Positions 44,218-53,176 are shown, numbered from the stretch's first letter. The stretch: DNA of 64,000 nucleotides from Muricoccus pecuniae (GCF_014199205.1 NZ_JACIJD010000015.1:1-64000), one strand, 5' to 3'. Notes: generated from the sequence alone by a model not told the origin. A program made the numbers and translations.

Positions 44218-45039
44218 ATGCCCTTCATCAAGACGCGCGACGACGTGGCCATCCACTACAACGACTGGGGCACGGGCAAGCCCGTGGTGCTCATCCACGG
44301 CTGGCCGCTGAGCGGCGCGATGTGGGAGTACCAGTCGCTCTTCCTCGCCTCGAAGGGCCTGCGGGTCATCGCCTATGACCGCCGCGGCTTCGGCGAGAGC
44401 GGCAAGCCCTATACCGGCTACGACTACGACACCCTGGCCGACGACCTCGCCGCGCTGATGGAGGGGCTGGACCTCCAGGGCGCGACGCTGGTGGGCTTCT
44501 CCATGGGAGGCGGCGAGGTCGCGCGCTACCTCGCGCGGCACGGCGCCTCGCGCGTGGCGAAGGCGGTGCTGGTGAGCGCGGTGACCCCCTTCATGGTCAA
44601 GACGCCGGACCACGAGGACGGCGTGCCGCGCGAGACCTTCGACGAGATGGTGCAGGGGCTTCTGGCCGACCGGCCGAACTTCCTCGCCACCTTCGGCAAG
44701 AAGTTCTTCGGCGCGGGGCTGCTGAATTTCACGGTGACGAACGAGATCCTGCAATGGGCGCAGAACCTCGCCCTCCAGGCCTCGCCCAAGGCGACGCTGG
44801 ACTGCCTGCGCGCCTTCTCCGAGACCGACTTCCGGGACGACATGCGCGCCTTCACCGTGCCGACGCTGGTGATCCACGGGGACTCTGACACCACCGTGCC
44901 GATCGATGTCAGCGGGCGCGCCGCGGCGCGGATGATCGGGGGCGCGAGGCTGATCGAGTATGGCGGCGCGCCGCACGGGCTGTTCTTCACCGAGAAGGAC
45001 CGGCTGAACGCCGACCTCCTCTCCTTCGTCAACGGCTAG
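44218..45039 (+). CDS. Alpha/beta hydrolase (haloperoxidase/esterase-like)
   Basis: The 273-residue hydrolase has the catalytic triad pattern: nucleophile elbow GFSMGG (Ser about residue 94), HGDSD (Asp), and GGAPHGLF (His). The start is typical of non-haem chloroperoxidases (IHYNDWGTGKPVVLIHGWPLSGAMWEYQ). These enzymes act as esterases with a perhydrolase side activity; the substrate is unknown. It starts at ATG 44218 and is divergent from the alkene reductase. Confidence 0.88.
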   Translation: MPFIKTRDDVAIHYNDWGTGKPVVLIHGWPLSGAMWEYQSLFLASKGLRVIAYDRRGFGESGKPYTGYDYDTLADDLAALMEGLDLQGATLVGFSMGGGEVARYLARHGASRVAKAVLVSAVTPFMVKTPDHEDGVPRETFDEMVQGLLADRPNFLATFGKKFFGAGLLNFTVTNEILQWAQNLALQASPKATLDCLRAFSETDFRDDMRAFTVPTLVIHGDSDTTVPIDVSGRAAARMIGGARLIEYGGAPHGLFFTEKDRLNADLLSFVNG

Positions 45040-45055
45040 GGAGGATGGGGGGTGC

Positions 45056-46339
45056 CTAGCGGCACTCCCCCGTGCTGCCGATGATGATCCGCACCGCGCG
45101 GCCGCCGGTGCGCAGGCAGCCGTCGAGGATCTCGCCCTCCAGCCGCGTGCCGTTGGTGGTGTAGGCGACCGGCCCCTGCGGCCGGTCGTTCACGAAGTTG
45201 CCGTCGATGCGGGCGTTCTGCGTCTCGAAGACCTCGGTGCCCAGGCCGTTGCGCATGTCGTTCCGCCACTCGCCGCTGTAGAGGCCGGGGACGCCGTTCG
45301 GCCCGACCCAGCGATAGGTGCCGGTGCCGTTGCGCCGGTCGGCGAACCAGCCGCCCTCGTAGACGGCGTTGTTGCCGTAATCCATCCGCCCGATGCCCTG
45401 GCGCTGCCCGGCCACCCAGCTTCCCTCGTAGCGCGCGCCGTTGCGCCAGACGCGGGTGCCGCGCCCGTTCGGCAGGTCGTCCCGGAACTCGCCCTCATAG
45501 GTGCTGCCGTCGCCCCCGCGGTACTGGAGCCGGCCGGTGCCGGCCGCGCGGCCGTCGCGGAACTCGCCCTCGTAGAGGTCGCCGTTGCCGAGCACGCGCA
45601 TCCCCGGCCCGTTCAGCCGGCCCGCGCTGAAGCCGCCCCAGGTGCTCGCCAGCGTCTGCCCGTTGAGGAGGAGGAGGTACTCGCCCGCCCCCTCGGCCAG
45701 CCCGTCCCGGCAGGGGCCGGACCAGCGCAGCACGGCGCCGCGCGGCGCGCCCGGAACCAGCACGGCGCAGCCGTTGGCGGGGTCGGCCAGCAGGCCGGGC
45801 GGCAGCGCCCGCGCCGTTCCCTGGGGCAGCGGGGGCGCCAGCGGCGGTTGCTGCTGCGGTGTGGGCTGGGGAAGCGTTTGCGGGGCCGCCTGCGAGGCTG
45901 CCTGGGGGGCTGCCTGAGGGGCCGTCGTCTGCGGAAGGGCGAGGTTCTGCGGGCCCCGGGCCGCGGCGGCGCGGCGCGCGGCGGCATCCCGCTCGGCCTC
46001 CTCGCGGCGCTCGCGGGCGTCCTCGCGGCGCTGCCGGGCCTCCTGGGCGACGCGCTCGCGATCCTCCGCGCGGCGGCGGCGCGCCTCCTCCTGGCGCTCG
46101 CGCGCCTCGGCCCGCCGGCGCTCGCGCTCCTCCGCCTGGCGGCGGCGTGCCTCCTCCTGCCGCTCCCGGGCCTCGGGGTCGGGCCGGGAGCCGGATGCGG
46201 GCGCCGGGCGCGGGGCGCGCACCGGGGGCGGGGCGGCGGGGGCGGCCTCCGGCTCCGCGGGGCTGAGATTGATCTGGGCGAGGCCCGGCCCCGCGGAGAG
46301 CAGGGCGAGGAGGAGGAGGGCTCCGGCGGGGACGCGCAT
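45056..46339 (-). CDS. Secreted MORN-repeat protein
   Basis: The 427-residue protein has a signal peptide (MRVPAGALLLLALLSAGPGLA), then a Pro-rich stretch. A long Arg/Glu/Ala coiled coil follows (about residues 60-125; RQEEARRRRAEDRE), then a Gln/Pro-rich linker. At least five MORN repeats are visible from about residue 265 (LYEGEFRDGRAAGTGRL, TYEGEFRDDLPNGRG, RYEGSWVAGQRQGIGRM, VYEGGWFADRRNGTG, LYSGEWRNDMRNGLG). MORN repeats mediate protein or lipid binding. It is 11 bases downstream of the kinase-like gene and probably co-transcribed with it. Confidence 0.82.
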   Translation of the reverse strand: MRVPAGALLLLALLSAGPGLAQINLSPAEPEAAPAAPPPVRAPRPAPASGSRPDPEARERQEEARRRQAEERERRRAEARERQEEARRRRAEDRERVAQEARQRREDARERREEAERDAAARRAAAARGPQNLALPQTTAPQAAPQAASQAAPQTLPQPTPQQQPPLAPPLPQGTARALPPGLLADPANGCAVLVPGAPRGAVLRWSGPCRDGLAEGAGEYLLLLNGQTLASTWGGFSAGRLNGPGMRVLGNGDLYEGEFRDGRAAGTGRLQYRGGDGSTYEGEFRDDLPNGRGTRVWRNGARYEGSWVAGQRQGIGRMDYGNNAVYEGGWFADRRNGTGTYRWVGPNGVPGLYSGEWRNDMRNGLGTEVFETQNARIDGNFVNDRPQGPVAYTTNGTRLEGEILDGCLRTGGRAVRIIIGSTGECR

Positions 46340-46350
46340 CCTGGGAACTC

Positions 46351-48012
46351 CTAGCGCGGGGGGACGGAGGTGACGGGGACGACCCGCATCTCGACGCGCT
46401 CGCCCCGCTGCTTCGCCATCTCGATGGCGTAGCCGAGGGCGGAGACGGCGTCGAAGCTCTGCTCGATGATGCCGCGCCGGCCGGGATAGAGCGGCGTGTC
46501 GGAGGCGACGGCGACGAGCAGCCCGGTGCCGTAGGGCTCGGCCGAGGTCCAGTAGGGCTCGCCGAAGGCGCGGGTGACGCCGGGGGGGAGCGGCTCGACC
46601 GACTGCGCCATGTTGCCCACCTTTCCGTCCGAGCTGAAGAAGTAGACGTGCAGATAGGCCTCGCGGGCCGGCATGCGCACGCGGAAGCGGAGCGCCTGCC
46701 CGGCGGGGATCGGGTCCGGGCTCTCCAGCACGAGCTGCGGCGCCGCCTCGCCCCGCACCGCCGCCGGGCGCACGGTGTCGATCAGCCCGCAGAAATCGGC
46801 CTCGAACTCCCGCAGCTCGAGCCGCACGCTTCCCGGCGGCAGGCGGAAGCCCTCGATGCGGCGGCGCAGCGCCTCCGCCCCGTCGCGCCGGACGAGCCCG
46901 CGCAGCACGAGGTGCCGCTCGTCCGCCTCCGCCTCCAGCAGGCTGCACCCCGTGCGCAGCGCGGCCTCCGCGGCGCCGCGGAAGGAGCCGGCGACCGGCG
47001 CCGGGGCTGCTGCTGCGATGGGGGCGGGCTCCGCCGGGGCGTCGTCGCCGCCCTCGCGGAGGAACAGGCCGAGCCCGGCCAGGGCGGCGAGGCCGAGGGC
47101 GCCGCCGAGCGCCAGGGGCCAGCGCGCGGGAAGGCGCCGCCGCCGCTCGTAATCCTCCACGACCGGGCGGGCGCGGCGGGGCTCGGCCACGGGCGCCCGG
47201 GGCGGGGCGGAGGGGGCGGGGCCCGGGCCGGCCTCCCCGGCGGCCGCGGCGGGGAGGGGGCCGGCGGAGGGGCGGAGCGCGCGCAGGGCGGCGGCGAAAT
47301 CCGCCGCGCTCGCGTAGCGCAGGGCGGGGTCGTCGGCCGTCGCCCGCGCCAGCACGGCGTCGAAGGGCGGGGGGACGGGCACGCGGCGGCCGGAGAGGCG
47401 GCCGGAGGGGTTAGCGGCCAGCCTCTCCCCCGTGACCAGCTCGTGCAGGATGGCGGCGGCGGCCAGCAGGTCCGCCTCGGCCGAGGGCTCGGCGGGGGGC
47501 TTGGTGGCGGGCGGGGGCCGGTCCCGGAAGGCGGGGATGCCGAAATCCGTCAGCCGGGCGGTGGGCTGCCGCGGGCTGGGGTCGGGCACGATCATGATGT
47601 TGTCGGGCGTCAGCTTGCCATGCGCGACGCCGCGCCCGTGCGCGTGCTCCAGGGCCGAGAGGATCTGCTCCATCAGCCGCAGGATGACGGAGGGGGTGAA
47701 GCGCTCGCCGCGGTCGAGCACGTCGCGCAGCGGCAGGCCGCCCGCCAGCTCCATCACAATCCAGGCGCGGTCCCCGGCCTCGGCATAGTCGAGCACGGGG
47801 ACGATGTAGGGGTGGGACAGCCCGGCCGCCTCGCGCGCGCCGCGGCGGATGCGGGCCAGCCGCTCCGCGCCGCCCTCCTCGCCCAGCAGGGGCAGGGCGA
47901 GGAGCTTCACGGCCACCATCCGGTCGAGCTGGCGGTCCTCCGCCGCGAAGACCGCGCCGCCGCGCCGCCCGAGGGGGGCGCGCAGCACGTATCGCTCTAC
48001 GTTCTCCGGCAC
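46351..48012 (-). CDS. Serine/threonine kinase-like protein with DUF4384, probable pseudokinase
   Basis: The 553-residue protein has an N-terminal kinase fold: glycine loop LGRRGGAVFAA, lysine in MVAVKLL (Lys36), helix-C-like region, and DFG at 156-158. The catalytic loop reads VAHGKLTPDN where active kinases have HRDLKPxN, so the catalytic Asp is Lys133 and the following Lys is Thr135. A membrane segment lies at about 292-312 and a DUF4384-like region near the end (SPDPIPAGQALRFRVRM). It therefore looks like a membrane-bound signalling scaffold with reduced or no activity. GTG 48010-48012 is the start by homology. Confidence 0.78.
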   Translation of the reverse strand: MPENVERYVLRAPLGRRGGAVFAAEDRQLDRMVAVKLLALPLLGEEGGAERLARIRRGAREAAGLSHPYIVPVLDYAEAGDRAWIVMELAGGLPLRDVLDRGERFTPSVILRLMEQILSALEHAHGRGVAHGKLTPDNIMIVPDPSPRQPTARLTDFGIPAFRDRPPPATKPPAEPSAEADLLAAAAILHELVTGERLAANPSGRLSGRRVPVPPPFDAVLARATADDPALRYASAADFAAALRALRPSAGPLPAAAAGEAGPGPAPSAPPRAPVAEPRRARPVVEDYERRRRLPARWPLALGGALGLAALAGLGLFLREGGDDAPAEPAPIAAAAPAPVAGSFRGAAEAALRTGCSLLEAEADERHLVLRGLVRRDGAEALRRRIEGFRLPPGSVRLELREFEADFCGLIDTVRPAAVRGEAAPQLVLESPDPIPAGQALRFRVRMPAREAYLHVYFFSSDGKVGNMAQSVEPLPPGVTRAFGEPYWTSAEPYGTGLLVAVASDTPLYPGRRGIIEQSFDAVSALGYAIEMAKQRGERVEMRVVPVTSVPPR

Positions 48013-48365
48013 GCGCCTCGCTCCGACATCCGCCTCACTTGTAAGCCGCAGGGTTCCGGCCCCGGCCGCTGGCCCCGGGCCCTCGGGACATCCCGGACGG
48101 GACCGCCCGCCCCGGGATGGCCGGGAGTCCGGGGGACAGGCGCCGGCCCTCGTGGGGGCCCTCATGGCCTGCGGCGCTGTCGCCGCCCGCCAGCATCCCC
48201 GGCGGGGGTTGCGTATCGGCCCCGGGGGAAAGATGCAAGCCGCGGCCCCGGCGGGCCCTCCCCGGGGCGTTCCCGCCGGCATTCCGCGGCCTCTTTCCCG
48301 GGCATTTCCGCGTCCCGCGCCCCGGGGGCCTTGGCGATCCCCGCGCCGCGGCGAAGAATGGGCCC
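48013..48365. other. Divergent intergenic region, no gene seen
   Basis: This 353-base GC-rich stretch separates the kinase-like gene (leftward) from the YbjN-like gene (rightward). I see no conserved reading frame, T-rich terminator or clear promoter. It presumably contains both promoters. Confidence 0.4.
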
Positions 48366-49346
48366 ATGACGATGGAACGACGCAGCCGGGGCTGGACCCT
48401 GCATCGCGGGGGCGGCCGGGGCTCGCAGGCCGAGGTGCTGCGCAAGCTGACCCGGGCGATCATGTCCACCTGCCTGTGGGACCCGCAGGAGGACGGCACC
48501 ACCTGGGCGCTGGGGGACATGCGCTTCCTCACCGTCTCGGCGATGCTGCCGGATGTCGGGGAGGCCGCCTATGCCCAGGTCTTCTCCGCCCCCAATGCGA
48601 GCAGCGCGGTGGAGGTCGCCTCCGGCCGCTTCGCGCCGCGCGGCGCCTTCGCCAAGCTCCCGGTCAACGCGCGCAAGCGGGCCTCGGTGCTGAAGATGCT
48701 GGGGCTGACCCTCGCCCCGCACGGGCGGGAGGACTGGTCGCGCGACCTGCCGCCGCTGGACGAGGCGGGCTGCGCCTCCCTCGCGCGGACGGTGATGGAG
48801 GCGCTGACGGGCGCCTTCGGCTGGGACCCCTCCATCCCCCTCCAGGCCTCGGTGGTGCACGAGACGGCGCTGGGCGAGGCAGAGGCCTTCCTGGAGGGGC
48901 TGCGCCCCATCCATGTGGAGGGGCTGCTGCGCGAGGCCGGGCTGGAGATCGTCGAGGGCGAGCCGGAGGAGGACGACGAGGCCCCCGCCTTCCTCGTCCA
49001 GCACGGCGCCCCGCTCCCCTTCCAGGTGGAGCTGATGGACCCCGTGGAGGAGGAGGAGCCGCCGGCGCTGGCCTGGCACTACGGCACCCTCGTCTTCTCC
49101 CTCGCCATCAACGTGGAGGAGGGGGACGCGCTGGCGCTCGCCCTGGCCCTGCACGGGCTGACGCGCTGGGCGCGGGTGGAGCTGCCCGAGGAGAAGCGGG
49201 TGGTCGTCTCCCGGCTGGACAGCGTGGAGGGGGTGACCCCCGAGGGGCTGCGCGCGATGCTCGACCGCTGGCTGGAGGAGCTGACCGCGGTGCGCAGCCG
49301 GCTGGAGCGCGGGCCGGACGGGCCTGACGGACCGGAGGAGGACTAG
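48366..49346 (+). CDS. YbjN-like protein of unknown function
   Basis: The 326-residue protein has a globular first half (AEVLRKLTRAIMSTCLWDPQEDGTTWALGDMRFLTV) and an acidic middle, then a C-terminus resembling YbjN/type III secretion chaperone-like folds (LDSVEGVTPEGLRAMLDRWLEEL). No catalytic motifs stand out. ATG 48366 is followed by an in-frame ATG two codons on. It is cytoplasmic and high GC. The assignment is weak. Confidence 0.6.
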   Translation: MTMERRSRGWTLHRGGGRGSQAEVLRKLTRAIMSTCLWDPQEDGTTWALGDMRFLTVSAMLPDVGEAAYAQVFSAPNASSAVEVASGRFAPRGAFAKLPVNARKRASVLKMLGLTLAPHGREDWSRDLPPLDEAGCASLARTVMEALTGAFGWDPSIPLQASVVHETALGEAEAFLEGLRPIHVEGLLREAGLEIVEGEPEEDDEAPAFLVQHGAPLPFQVELMDPVEEEEPPALAWHYGTLVFSLAINVEEGDALALALALHGLTRWARVELPEEKRVVVSRLDSVEGVTPEGLRAMLDRWLEELTAVRSRLERGPDGPDGPEED

Positions 49347-49445
49347 CCCGCACCCGCCGGGGTGCCGGGGGCGCCGGCGATCGGCGCCGGACGGGAGCGC
49401 GCCCGGCGCGGCTCCCGGAGAGAATCACGCGCGGGGAGGAATATC

Positions 49446-50048
49446 ATGGGCCTTGGTATCGACTACTACGTCTCGCTGAACTCGCCCTGGACGCATCTCG
49501 GCGCCGCGCGGCTGGAGGCGATGGCGGCGCGGCACGGGGCGACGCTGCGCGTCCATCCCGTCGATTTCGGCACGGTCTTCGCCGCCTCGGGCGGGCTGCC
49601 CCTGCCCAAGCGCTCGCCGCAGCGGCAGGCCTACCGCATGCAGGAGCTGGAGCGGTGGCGGGAGCATCTGGGCATACCCATCCATCTCCGCCCCCGCTTC
49701 TTTCCGGCCAATGAGAAGCCTGCCGCCCACACCGTGATCGCCGCGCGCGAGACGCTGGGCGAGGCGCCGGCCCTCGCCCTCGCGCATCGCGTGCTGAAGG
49801 CGCTGTGGGAGGAGGAGCGCGACACGGGCGACCCCGCCACCCTGGCCGCGCTGGTGGCGGAGCTGGGCCTCCCCGCCGACCTGCCCGCGCTGGGCGCCGA
49901 GCCCCGCTGGGCGGAGAGGCGGGAGGAGGACACGCGGGCCGCGCTGAAGCGGGGCGTCTTCGGCGCGCCGAGCTACGTGGTGGGGGAGGAGATCTTCTGG
50001 GGCCAGGACCGGCTCGACTTCCTCGACCGCCGGCTGGCGCGGGGGTGA
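49446..50048 (+). CDS. DsbA-family 2-hydroxychromene-2-carboxylate isomerase-like protein
   Basis: The 200-residue thioredoxin-fold protein matches the GST-kappa/HCCA isomerase group. It starts with IDYYVSLNSPWTHLG, where the Ser-Pro replaces the Cys pair of DsbA, and ends with GVFGAPSYVVGEEIFWGQDRLDFLDRRL, the typical ending of this group. Glutathione is the likely cofactor. The start is ATG 49446-49448 with a ribosome-like GGGGAGG before it. Confidence 0.88.
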   Translation: MGLGIDYYVSLNSPWTHLGAARLEAMAARHGATLRVHPVDFGTVFAASGGLPLPKRSPQRQAYRMQELERWREHLGIPIHLRPRFFPANEKPAAHTVIAARETLGEAPALALAHRVLKALWEEERDTGDPATLAALVAELGLPADLPALGAEPRWAERREEDTRAALKRGVFGAPSYVVGEEIFWGQDRLDFLDRRLARG

Positions 50049-50173
50049 GCGTAGGACGGACCTGACCTGCGGTGGTGACGCCGGAGGCGCACCGCAGGGG
50101 AGGGTGGGAGGCGACCTGCACGGTCCCTTCCTCTCCAGAGCGCCGCGGAGGTAGTGAGCGCCGGGAGGGGCGA

Positions 50174-50731
50174 GTGCGCAAGTCGTTCTACTCGCTGCTG
50201 GTTCTGGTCGGCCTGCACTCGGGCTGCAGCATCATGGCCACAGACATGATCAGGGAGGAGACTGCATCCTCCCCCGTCCTGTTCGATGGTGTGTCGGTTA
50301 CAGTCGAGACTCTGCCCAGCGGTCTCTTCGGACTCGGCACATATGAGCGCCGCATTGTCCTACAGCGCAACAACCGGCGAATCGGAAGTTCGTGGATTGC
50401 CGATACGAGTGCCGACAATCGCAGCATTGAGGTTTACCAGATCAAGCCGCGCAACCTGCTCTTCGTCCTGCGGCTGAACTCTTACGAGGCAGATTTGGAC
50501 TCCGGCGTTATCCGGCCCTACCCACTGTTTCCTTGCGGCGTGACACGCCCTCCTGCCGCAACCTATCTTGGTCGGTTCGGTCGCCAATATAAGAAATTGG
50601 AATTCTTCCCGGCCACGAGCCCGGACAGTGGTGGCACGGCGCAGATGACGGAGATGCAGACTGAGGAGTTGTGTCAGTCCCTGCTTGAGTATTGGCTGCA
50701 GCGAAACAGTGCGCCGACCTCGTCTTTCTGA
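50174..50731 (+). CDS. Small putative lipoprotein, lower GC
   Basis: The 185-residue protein begins at GTG 50174-50176 with GGGAGGGG upstream. It has a short hydrophobic segment ending in a lipobox-like LHSGC (residues about 12-17). The rest has no known domain; it contains three or four Cys residues and a C-terminal ELCQSLLEYWLQ helix. GC is visibly lower than its neighbours (about 57 % in sampled lines), so it may be acquired. A longer upstream start at 50072 adds a non-signal leader. Confidence 0.65.
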   Translation: MRKSFYSLLVLVGLHSGCSIMATDMIREETASSPVLFDGVSVTVETLPSGLFGLGTYERRIVLQRNNRRIGSSWIADTSADNRSIEVYQIKPRNLLFVLRLNSYEADLDSGVIRPYPLFPCGVTRPPAATYLGRFGRQYKKLEFFPATSPDSGGTAQMTEMQTEELCQSLLEYWLQRNSAPTSSF

Positions 50732-50861
50732 CGGTCGGTTTCAGCGGTCAGGTCTTTGGCACGTTCCCGCCGCGCATGGCCGCCCCGCCGGAACCGGACG
50801 GGGAGCGACGTGTTCCTCTCCCTGGGCGCCGGCCGGTCGGCGCCGTTGCGGAGGAGCCGCC

Positions 50862-51716
50862 ATGCGGGAGCCGAGCCCTGAGACGCGCGAGAAGCTGGAG
50901 AGGATCGCGCGCCGCCACGGCGTGAGCGCCGAGGCCGCCATGACGCTGCTGCGTGCCCTCGCCGCCGGGGGCGGGGGCATGGCGCAGTTCAGCCATCCCG
51001 AGCTGGGCGGCATGGGCCAGTGGTCGCGCGGCGGGATGGTGATGGTGGGGGACATGTTCAACCAGGGGCTCAAGGCGCGGGTGGACGCCCTCTGCACCGA
51101 GCTGTCCGGGCTGGTGGGGGAGCTGGCGCCCGCCCCGGCCGGCGGCGCTTTCCAATCGCAGTACCAGGGGACGCCGGGCGGAGCCTGGGGCCATGCCGCC
51201 GGTTCCTGGTGGCCGTCGGAGCTGGGCAGCCCGGCCGCGAGCGGCGCGCAGAATGGGCTGCGCTACGCCTGGTTCCCCGCCTCCCGCCGGCTGGCGGTGG
51301 AGCGGGAAGGGCGGGTCCGGCTCTACGATACCGGGGGCCACAGCATCGGCGGCGTCTCCCAGCAGCAGGGGGCCGTGGCGGGGCTGAGCTTCTCCACGGA
51401 ATCCGGCAGCATCACCCTGGATGACCTGCGGGCGGTGGACGCGCCGGGTGGCGCCGAGCCGCAGGCCCCTCCCGCCGGGCCGCCGGCGGCCGGGCAGTCG
51501 GTCGCGCCTCGGGCCTCCGTGCCCCCGCATCCCGTGGCCGGGCAGGGGCCCGCCGTCCCCGCACCCCCCCCGGTATCCGTCACGCCCGCGCCCCTCGCCG
51601 GGGCGGGCGGGGATCCCCTCGGCACGATCGAGCGGCTGGCCGATCTGCGGGCCCGCGGCATCCTGACGGAGGAGGAATTCACCGCGAAGAAGGCGGAATT
51701 GCTGGCCCGCCTCTGA
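50862..51716 (+). CDS. SHOCT-domain protein
   Basis: The 284-residue protein ends in a SHOCT domain (DPLGTIERLADLRARGILTEEEFTAKKAELLARL), a short oligomerising motif. The first 30 residues look like a helical DNA-binding or coiled element (REKLERIARRHGVSAEAAMTLL), followed by Gly/Met-rich sequence and a Pro-rich linker (about residues 200-245). ATG 50862-50864. Function unknown. Confidence 0.8.
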   Translation: MREPSPETREKLERIARRHGVSAEAAMTLLRALAAGGGGMAQFSHPELGGMGQWSRGGMVMVGDMFNQGLKARVDALCTELSGLVGELAPAPAGGAFQSQYQGTPGGAWGHAAGSWWPSELGSPAASGAQNGLRYAWFPASRRLAVEREGRVRLYDTGGHSIGGVSQQQGAVAGLSFSTESGSITLDDLRAVDAPGGAEPQAPPAGPPAAGQSVAPRASVPPHPVAGQGPAVPAPPPVSVTPAPLAGAGGDPLGTIERLADLRARGILTEEEFTAKKAELLARL

Positions 51717-51871
51717 CCCCGCTCGCCGCCGCGCTCCCGCGTGGGGCGTGGCCTGGTCCCGCCGCCACGATCTTTCGCCCGCCGTTGCGCGTGGTGACCC
51801 AGCGCACAGCCGCTCCTTCCGCCAGAGCCTAGGAATCGGTCGTGGCCCGGCGATGCCCTCGCCGGCGCCAC

Positions 51872-52041
51872 CGGGCGGGAGCCCTCTCCCGCCCGCCTCC
51901 GGCGCCCCGATCCGCGTGCCGCGTGCCGGCCGGGAGAGGGGCGCCGGAGGGGGTGCGACCGGCAGGCCGGGCCCCATCGCCCGGCCCGGCACAGCCCTTA
52001 TCGTTGCGAAACAACAACGTGGTCCCCGCCCCAGGCGGGGA
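51872..52041 (+). other. Run of four hairpins before a small secreted-protein gene
   Basis: Within the 343-base gap 51717-52059 there are four hairpins in a row. 51872-51895 is a perfect ten-base stem with a CCCT loop. 51896-51950 is a perfect 13-base stem with a 29-base loop. 51966-51990 is an eight-base stem. 52023-52041 is an eight-base stem with a CCA loop. No T run follows any of them. The last hairpin is 18 bases before the start codon at 52060. They may form a structured leader or an unlinked RNA; GC-rich genomes form hairpins easily, so the 13- and 10-base stems carry most weight. Confidence 0.5.
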
Positions 52042-52059
52042 TCGCGGAGAGGAGGTCCC

Positions 52060-52356
52060 ATGCGCAAGCTCATCCCCGCGGCCGCCCTCGCGGCCCTTCT
52101 CGGCACCGCCGCGCCGGCGCTGGCCGAGGGAGACTACATCGCCACCGCCACCGCCTGGCCGGCCTGGGTGGAGCCCTTCCCGCCCCGCCCCGCCCGCGCG
52201 GAGGGCGCCCGGCCCCATCACCGCCTCCTCGGCGGCGACGACCAGTATGTGAGCACCGCCACCGCCTTCCCGGCCTGGAGGGGAACGTCGCTGGCAACGG
52301 CCGGGGCCGACCCGGTCGCCCGGGGGAACTTCCTTCTTTCGAGCCAGAGCGGTTGA
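52060..52356 (+). CDS. Small exported protein with internal repeat
   Basis: The 98-residue protein has a signal peptide (MRKLIPAAALAALLGTAAPALA). The mature part contains a repeated motif: DYIATATAWPAW at about 25-36 and QYVSTATAFPAW at about 64-75. Between them lies an Arg/Pro-rich linker. GGAGAGGAGG lies just before ATG 52060. No family recognised. Periplasmic or extracellular location is expected. Confidence 0.7.
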   Translation: MRKLIPAAALAALLGTAAPALAEGDYIATATAWPAWVEPFPPRPARAEGARPHHRLLGGDDQYVSTATAFPAWRGTSLATAGADPVARGNFLLSSQSG

Positions 52357-52399
52357 GCCCGCGGCAGGCGCCCGGCCGCCCCCTTCCGGCGGCCGGGCC

Positions 52400-53176
52400 T
52401 CAGCCCCGCTCCGTCTCGTCCCCGGAGGTGTCGGGCGTTTCGACTTTCCCGCGGTGCTGGAGGGTGAGGGCCAGCAGCCAGCAGAGCAGCGCCCAGGCCG
52501 CGCCGAGGCACCAGCCCGCCAGCACGTCCGTCGGCCAGTGGACGCCGAGATAGACGCGGCTGGCCCCGACCAGCAGGGTGATCGCCACCGCCAGGAAAAG
52601 GACGTAGCTCCGCGTCCGCCACCCCGCCTCCACCTGGGCGATGATGGCGCCGAGGGTGAGGTAGGTCACGGCCGAGAGCATCGCGTGGCCGCTCGGGAAG
52701 CTCGCCGTGTAGACCTCGACCGCGTGGGGGACGAGGTCGGGGCGCGGGCGCCCGATCACCGTCTTCACCAGGGCGCTGATCGCCATCCCCCCGCCGATGG
52801 AGCCGAGCACCAGCAGCGCCGCCGCCCGCTTGCGGACGAGGGCGAGGTACCCCGCCACCCCCAGGGTGAGCCCGCCGAGGATGACGTGGCTGCCGAGCCC
52901 CGTGATGTCCCGCGCCACCTCCTCCAGCCAGCGGGGACCGATGGGGTCGGCAGGGTCCGCGGGGTTCCGCAGGGCGAGGAGGATCGCGCGGTCGAAGCCG
53001 AGCGTCTCCCCCTCCAGCACCTCCCCCGCCAGCCCGGCGAAGGCGAGCACGGCCGCGACGGGCAGGAGGAAGGCCGCGATCCGGGCGAGGTCGCGCGGGC
53101 CGAGCCAGTGCGGCCGCCGGGCGGCGAGGCGGGCGAGGGCGCGCAGCGGCGCCGGGGCGCGGTGCTCCCCCCTCAC
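52400..53176 (-). CDS. PAP2-family phosphatase
   Basis: The 258-residue membrane phosphatase has the three PAP2 motifs: KTVIGRPRPD, FPSGH and SRVYLGVHWPTDVLAGW. There are five or six membrane segments. It may dephosphorylate undecaprenyl pyrophosphate or other lipid phosphates. GTG 53174-53176 overlaps the stop of the upstream AmpG-like gene (GTGA), which suggests a joint role in cell-wall recycling. Confidence 0.9.
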   Translation of the reverse strand: MRGEHRAPAPLRALARLAARRPHWLGPRDLARIAAFLLPVAAVLAFAGLAGEVLEGETLGFDRAILLALRNPADPADPIGPRWLEEVARDITGLGSHVILGGLTLGVAGYLALVRKRAAALLVLGSIGGGMAISALVKTVIGRPRPDLVPHAVEVYTASFPSGHAMLSAVTYLTLGAIIAQVEAGWRTRSYVLFLAVAITLLVGASRVYLGVHWPTDVLAGWCLGAAWALLCWLLALTLQHRGKVETPDTSGDETERG

